DNA of 20,194 nucleotides, taken from assembly GCA_013140465.1 (NCBI GenBank), contig JABFST010000168.1, positions 1 to 20,194 of the forward strand, in the 5' to 3' direction. Under the pieces are notes generated by a model, which was not told the DNA's origin, did not search any database, and worked only from the letters and a program-made list of their open reading frames with translations. Origin of the DNA: Methylococcaceae bacterium. Lineage in GTDB: Bacteria; Pseudomonadota; Gammaproteobacteria; Methylococcales; Methylomonadaceae. The position numbers were made by a program, and so were the translations under genes. This document shows positions 17,285 through 20,194 of this stretch, in pieces (positions within the stretch are counted from its first letter, which is position 1; every line of letters starts with the position of its first letter).

Positions 17285-17869
17285 ATGAACCCAATAACCC
17301 AACGCTTTCTCACCGTGATAAGTTGTGCCGCAATCGCGATTGCGCTAGGTTTTTTGCTTGAAGTATTGCTCAGCTTTCAATCTGGGTGGCAATTTGGACA
17401 TACCCAAACCGGGCATCTGGTCGGCTGGGCTGGACTTGCCGTTATTCTGGCAGTATTTGTTTACTCAGTAAAAAAGCGCCATGCCCGAACTAAGGGTTGG
17501 CCCAAAGCTTGGTTTCTGGTGCATCAAGTGGCGGGCGTAGGCGGGCCCTTACTGATTATCATCCATGCCGGGCCGCACTTTCATGCCTTAGTGCCTACCC
17601 TTGCACTGTTAGCGATGGCTATCGTGACACTAAGCGGAATCATTGGTGTTGTGGTGCATAGAAAGGCACTCAGGCTGTTAAACAGCAAACGCAAAGAACT
17701 GTTAGCCCAAGGGCTAACTCGTCAGGATGCCGAAGAACTGCTGTTTGCATTAGCCTCGGACGAGGAGACTTTCAGGATTTGGCAAATGATCCATGTGCCT
17801 ATGGTCATGATATTTTTAGTGCTGATGATAAGCCATATCTTCGGTGCGCTTTATTTTGGTGGCTTTTAA
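17285..17869 (+). CDS. Small cytochrome b-like membrane protein (putative di-haem quinol oxidase subunit)
   Basis: 194 residues with about five hydrophobic segments (approximately 10-30, 45-62, 82-97, 103-125, 172-192). Two segments each carry a histidine pair 14 positions apart, His80/His94 and His170/His184, the spacing used in b-type cytochromes to hold two stacked haems across the membrane. Further histidines (98, 100, 125) could bind haem or quinone. A charged cytoplasmic-type loop (about 126-165) lies before the last helix. The next gene, a pentahaem cytochrome c, starts directly after the stop codon (TAA-ATG), so this protein probably passes electrons from the quinone pool to it, or the reverse. 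I cannot name a specific family; it may be distantly related to ferric-reductase-like or NapC-independent cytochrome b proteins. Confidence 0.75.
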   Translation: MNPITQRFLTVISCAAIAIALGFLLEVLLSFQSGWQFGHTQTGHLVGWAGLAVILAVFVYSVKKRHARTKGWPKAWFLVHQVAGVGGPLLIIIHAGPHFHALVPTLALLAMAIVTLSGIIGVVVHRKALRLLNSKRKELLAQGLTRQDAEELLFALASDEETFRIWQMIHVPMVMIFLVLMISHIFGALYFGGF

Positions 17870-18457
17870 ATGCGTTTTTCACCCTTACCACCTCGCACCG
17901 TTCCCGCTGTCCTTATTGCGATCACTTTGCTGCTTGCGTGGCTAGCATGGGGTTCGACCCACTATCCCGAAACCCTTTGGGCTCCCGGCAATTTAAGCCG
18001 TTACCACGCCGACATCACGGCTTGCAGCCAGTGCCACCAAGCTTTTCAAGGGGCTAGTGCCAGCAAATGTGCCTCATGCCATACCGCTAAGCAGTTTGCG
18101 GCGCGTGCAAAACCGACGGTTTCGGCATTTCATCAGCAAACACTACGCGACGGCAAGCCGTGTACAAATTGCCATACTGAACATCGTGGAGCATTGGCGC
18201 AAATAACCTTAGGCGCAATGGCGAACCCACATGGCGAATTCGTCTTCCGTGCCACCCACACCCATACCTGCGGCGCGTGCCACAATTTTAGCGCGGGCTT
18301 TCAATCTCCCCCGCAATTGCTTGATAACATTATAGTCCGGCATTTACTGGATGAAGGTGAAGGCGCACATCGTTTAGGGAAAATGGCGCAATGCCTAAGC
18401 TGCCATAAAGGCGGTCGCATGGAAATCGAAGGCGAAGAAGAAGACGGCGATGAATAG
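17870..18457 (+). CDS. Membrane-anchored pentahaem c-type cytochrome
   Basis: 195 residues. A single N-terminal hydrophobic anchor (about 12-28) precedes a periplasmic domain with five CxxCH haem-c sites at residues 52-56, 67-71, 98-102, 134-138 and 175-179. Extra histidines (such as 46, 88, 105, 130, 132, 158, 167) could supply the sixth ligands for bis-His haems, as in cytochrome c3/c7-like proteins. The C-terminus is strongly acidic (EGEEEDGDE), suggesting docking to a basic partner. The ATG directly abuts the stop of the cytochrome b-like gene and has GGTGG about 7 bases upstream, so the two form one operon. Role inferred: electron exchange between the quinone pool and periplasmic or outer-membrane acceptors. 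The terminal acceptor is not evident here. Confidence 0.88.
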   Translation: MRFSPLPPRTVPAVLIAITLLLAWLAWGSTHYPETLWAPGNLSRYHADITACSQCHQAFQGASASKCASCHTAKQFAARAKPTVSAFHQQTLRDGKPCTNCHTEHRGALAQITLGAMANPHGEFVFRATHTHTCGACHNFSAGFQSPPQLLDNIIVRHLLDEGEGAHRLGKMAQCLSCHKGGRMEIEGEEEDGDE

Positions 18458-18537
18458 CACCGTTGCATAGGATTTACCTAAGGGGTGCGTCCAGCACCAA
18501 GCTCCAAACATATCTGTGTCGTTAAGGCGGCTGTATA

Positions 18538-18652
18538 GTTCCCACGCTCCAATCCATCCGGCAACCCCCAGAGTTGCGAAGTGAAACGTGCAGGATTAGG
18601 CAAGAAGACGCTGGAGCATCTGGGGCTGCATTCCAACGCAAAGGGTTGGAAC
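18538..18652. repeat. Inverted-repeat-bounded non-coding element (REP or MITE-like)
   Basis: The 11-base end GTTCCCACGCT (18538-18548) matches, in inverted orientation, AGGGTTGGAAC (18642-18652) at 9 of 11 positions. The right end also forms its own hairpin, TTCCAAC (18631-18637) with GTTGGAA (18645-18651), around a 7-base loop. The segment lies between the cytochrome c gene and the DUF2442 gene and encodes nothing recognisable. A small hairpin (18484-18498, GGTGC/GCACC) precedes it. Whether it is repeated elsewhere cannot be seen from one copy. Confidence 0.35.
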
Positions 18653-18687
18653 GATAAATTGCATAAAAGCATCATACTTGGCTGTGA

Positions 18688-18927
18688 TTAGGCCAATTTT
18701 TTGCATTTATCGTAAACAAACTCAGGATCAAGATCGGCTCCAGACTCCCATTCAACGGTATCAAAAGCTACGCTAACCTTTTCAAATGAGTTGCAATCTT
18801 TAAGCCGTTTAAAAATTCCGAAATCCAAATAGGGTTTCATATCTAATACGCCATTTTCACCGTTACTAAAAGTGATATGAAGCGTGAAATCATCTCGGGG
18901 GACAACATCTGTCACTGAGGGATACAT
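18688..18927 (-). CDS. DUF2442 domain protein
   Basis: 79 residues matching the DUF2442 pattern: an opening of the type YPSVTDVVPRDD, then FSNGE, the strongly conserved DMKPYLDFGIF, then a closing W-x-x-GADLDPEF-Y. Function is unknown. DUF2442 genes are often found next to DUF4160 genes in small two-gene units, and such pairs have been suspected to be toxin-antitoxin-like; that is inference. A perfect AGGAGG lies 7 bases before the ATG. This Shine-Dalgarno overlaps the original TAG stop of the DUF4160 frame, so the pair was built as one transcript. This gene itself looks intact. Confidence 0.88.
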   Translation of the reverse strand: MYPSVTDVVPRDDFTLHITFSNGENGVLDMKPYLDFGIFKRLKDCNSFEKVSVAFDTVEWESGADLDPEFVYDKCKKLA

Positions 18928-18941
18928 TTTATTTCCTCCTA
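18925..18941 (-). promoter_or_regulatory. Consensus Shine-Dalgarno of the DUF2442 gene overlapping the upstream stop
   Basis: On the leftward strand AGGAGG (18935-18940) lies 7 bases before the ATG (18925-18927). The TAG at 18939-18941, the natural end of the DUF4160 frame, shares bases with it. The arrangement implies translational coupling in the ancestral operon. Confidence 0.8.
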
Positions 18942-19205
18942 TTGTAATGGTTGAATTTTGAACGGTTCTTCACCCTTCATAACCAAATTCCAATCATTCA
19001 TAAGCTCTTCTTGATGTCATTCAGCCCATGCCAAAACAAGCTTTATCTGCCTCCTCGGCAAACTTCCATTAATCAATTCACATGTGCGTATATCTACCGT
19101 AGCCGTATAATCAGCATAGTAGACATGAAAATGCGGCGGAGGATGTTCACCAGGCGCAAAATACATGCGGATGATAATTCCATAAAACATCGATATTGTT
19201 GGCAA
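18939..19205 (-). pseudogene. DUF4160 domain gene interrupted by an in-frame TGA
   Basis: The frame starts at a TTG (19203-19205) preceded at 6 bases by a strong GAGGAG (19212-19217) and reads LPTISMFYGIIIRMYF, then GEHPPPHFHVYY, RTCELI and LVLAWAE, all characteristic of DUF4160. A TGA at 19017-19019 then stops it after 62 residues. The same frame stays open for 25 further codons, reading HQEELMNDWNLVMKGEEPF and on to TAG at 18939-18941, which is the expected family C-terminus. Read through, the protein would be about 88 residues, a normal length. One substitution (for example TTA to TGA where Leu is expected) explains the break, so inactivation is recent, or the stop is read through, or it is a sequencing error. 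The residues upstream of the TTG are not family-like. Confidence 0.85.
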
Positions 19206-19217
19206 GACAATCTCCTC
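19203..19217 (-). promoter_or_regulatory. Ribosome binding site deciding the TTG start of the DUF4160 gene
   Basis: GAGGAG (19212-19217) lies 6 bases before a TTG that replaces the ATG of the usual MPTIS opening of this family. An ATG further up (19311-19313) lies in the hairpin region and would add an unconserved extension. Confidence 0.7.
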
Positions 19218-19275
19218 GTTAACATTTTTTCCGGCGAAACCTATGACGCGTTCGGTCTTACAAGGGTTACGCGAA

Positions 19276-19505
19276 GGCAGTTTGGACGAAGTGAAAACTG
19301 CCGTTTCCGGCACACCGCGCCCACGATTTGCCGGAAACGCCGCTTTTCGCTTGCGCTTAAAGCGGCTTATTCCAGCCTACTAACAAGGCTGCCATTCTGG
19401 CAAGCATCATGTTGAGCCAAAAGCCGTAAGTTACGGTTGGCTCAAGATGGTTTTCCAATTTGCAAGCGTGGATATTTTTAGAGGGGCCAACAACGTGGCT
19501 GTTGG
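19276..19505. repeat. Run of closely spaced hairpins in non-coding DNA
   Basis: Successive perfect inverted repeats: GGCAGTTT (19276-19283)/(19295-19302), 8 bp; CGTTTCCGGCA (19302-19312)/(19329-19339), 11 bp; CCGCTTT (19340-19346)/(19359-19365), 7 bp; CAGCCT (19373-19378)/(19386-19391), 6 bp; TGCCA (19390-19394)/(19398-19402), 5 bp; TTGAGCCAA (19412-19420)/(19437-19445), 9 bp enclosing CCGT/ACGG; CCAACA (19487-19492)/(19500-19505), 6 bp followed by TTTT. The first three abut with no spacing. The stretch lies between zipA and the DUF4160 pair and has no credible gene. It could be a cluster of REP-like elements or a structured RNA. The last hairpin is nearest the zipA stop and may help end that transcript, though its T run faces right. 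Confidence 0.5.
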
Positions 19506-19535
19506 TTTTGCACGATTGCGCTTAGGGCTAGGTTT

Positions 19536-20194
19536 TTACAAACTCTGCCTTAACGTGCGAACAGTGGCATCAGTGAGGGTAAGGTGCTGATGGTCTAAAA
19601 TAGTGCCGTCCAATTCAATTGCCATCAGGCGGATAGTGTCTATATAGTCATCAAACACGGCTTGTGGGTCGTCCAGCACGCTGGGCTGCATAAAAAACAC
19701 TAGGCCGGGGCAGAAAAAAGACTCCAGATGGCTGTCTGGAAAAGTGCCGGGTTCGACCATGCAAGCAACGCCAAAATCAACCAAACGGTTTGGGTCTAAA
19801 CGCTCGTAGATTTTTAGGTTGCCGTAGGTTAGGCCACCTATCTCGAAGGCATTTAGCAAGTCTAGGCCATTAAAGCCTTCATCCGCATTGGCGATTAGGC
19901 TAAATTGGATAACGGCAGGGGCAGACACGCGCGGCGCGGGCGTAGGTTCGTCGTCCTCAGGCTCGAACATCGCATCATCGGGATCGAAAAAATGCTGGTT
20001 AGAAGCGCTTAGCGGTGCGTCGTCCTCATCGCTGCTGTCAGGAAAGTCGAAAGTAGGCGTTTTTGCTGTCTTAAATTCGGCTTGGTCAAACAAACTGGCT
20101 TCGTCCTCCTGTGATTTTTTGCTCCTCAGATAACTCCACACCAACATGCCCATAATAATCATCAGGCCGGTTGCAATAATTACAATTCTTAATA
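19536..20194 (-). CDS. zipA: Cell division protein ZipA (5' end beyond the window)
   Basis: About 218 residues are visible and the frame is open to the window edge, so the true start lies just outside. An internal ATG at 20160-20162 falls inside the membrane helix and is not the start. The N-terminal membrane helix (LRIVIIATGLMIIMGMLVW) is followed by a basic stretch, a linker rich in Asp, Glu and Pro (about 30-85), and the C-terminal ZipA domain (about 90-218) with GFNGLDLLNAFE, FGVACMVEPGTFP and LVFFMQPSVLDDP. ZipA tethers FtsZ to the inner membrane at the division septum through this C-terminal domain. In many relatives ligA follows zipA; here about 330 bases of non-coding DNA and the DUF4160 remnant follow instead. 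Confidence 0.95.
   Translation of the reverse strand, partial: LRIVIIATGLMIIMGMLVWSYLRSKKSQEDEASLFDQAEFKTAKTPTFDFPDSSDEDDAPLSASNQHFFDPDDAMFEPEDDEPTPAPRVSAPAVIQFSLIANADEGFNGLDLLNAFEIGGLTYGNLKIYERLDPNRLVDFGVACMVEPGTFPDSHLESFFCPGLVFFMQPSVLDDPQAVFDDYIDTIRLMAIELDGTILDHQHLTLTDATVRTLRQSL

Noticed and set aside
18478..18675. Leftward 65-codon frame over the inverted-repeat segment
   Set aside because: It coincides with the repeat-like element and shows no protein-like conservation that I recognise.
18951..19415. Rightward 154-codon frame across the DUF4160 region
   Set aside because: It is antisense to the DUF4160 reading frame and runs through the hairpin cluster; no domain seen.
18458..19535. Integron attC sites flanking the DUF4160/DUF2442 pair
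   Set aside because: Such cassettes do occur in integrons, but no convincing RYYYAAC / GTTRRRY pair with the right layout was found around the genes.

Overview
The window reads as chromosomal DNA of a gammaproteobacterium. The zipA gene at the right edge (ZipA is essentially confined to Gammaproteobacteria), an exosortase/EpsI/PrsR locus and a Xanthomonas-ordered type II secretion operon together fit an environmental lineage; a methanotroph-like (Methylococcales) host is my guess and is not proven here. There are no tRNA, rRNA, CRISPR or transposase genes.

Region 1 (1-5169): the tail of a rightward gene ends in a strong intrinsic terminator (64-103). Four leftward genes follow: an asparagine-synthase-like protein without the N-terminal glutaminase cysteine, the sigma-54 response regulator PrsR (TTG start), an exosortase with an intact Cys/Arg/His triad, and an EpsI-type protein. 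This is the core of a PEP-CTERM/exosortase (protein sorting, exopolysaccharide-linked) module; no PEP-CTERM substrate and no PrsK kinase gene lie in the window.

Region 2 (5176-6307): a 446-bp divergent intergenic region, then rpiA (rightward), which converges on the secretion operon across a shared 9-bp-stem hairpin.

Region 3 (6316-16774, leftward): a complete, tightly overlapping type II secretion operon, transcribed gspE-F-G-H-I-J-K-L-M-(C/N)-D, the gene order of Xanthomonas xps. It supplies the ATPase, platform protein, five pseudopilins, the inner-membrane L/M/C-type components and an outer-membrane secretin that carries its own lipobox. Prepilin peptidase (gspO) and a pilotin are not here. 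A candidate -35/-10 pair lies about 200 bp upstream of gspE.

Region 4 (17285-18457, rightward): a two-gene unit encoding a small membrane protein with two H-x13-H pairs, as in b-type cytochromes, and a membrane-anchored pentahaem c-type cytochrome. It looks like a quinol-to-periplasm electron-transfer module.

Region 5 (18458-20194): an inverted-repeat-bounded non-coding piece, then a leftward DUF4160-DUF2442 pair whose first gene is broken by an in-frame TGA, a run of about seven hairpins, and the zipA gene, cut at its 5' end by the window edge. Small paired genes, palindromes and a decayed gene suggest an accessory insertion downstream of zipA.
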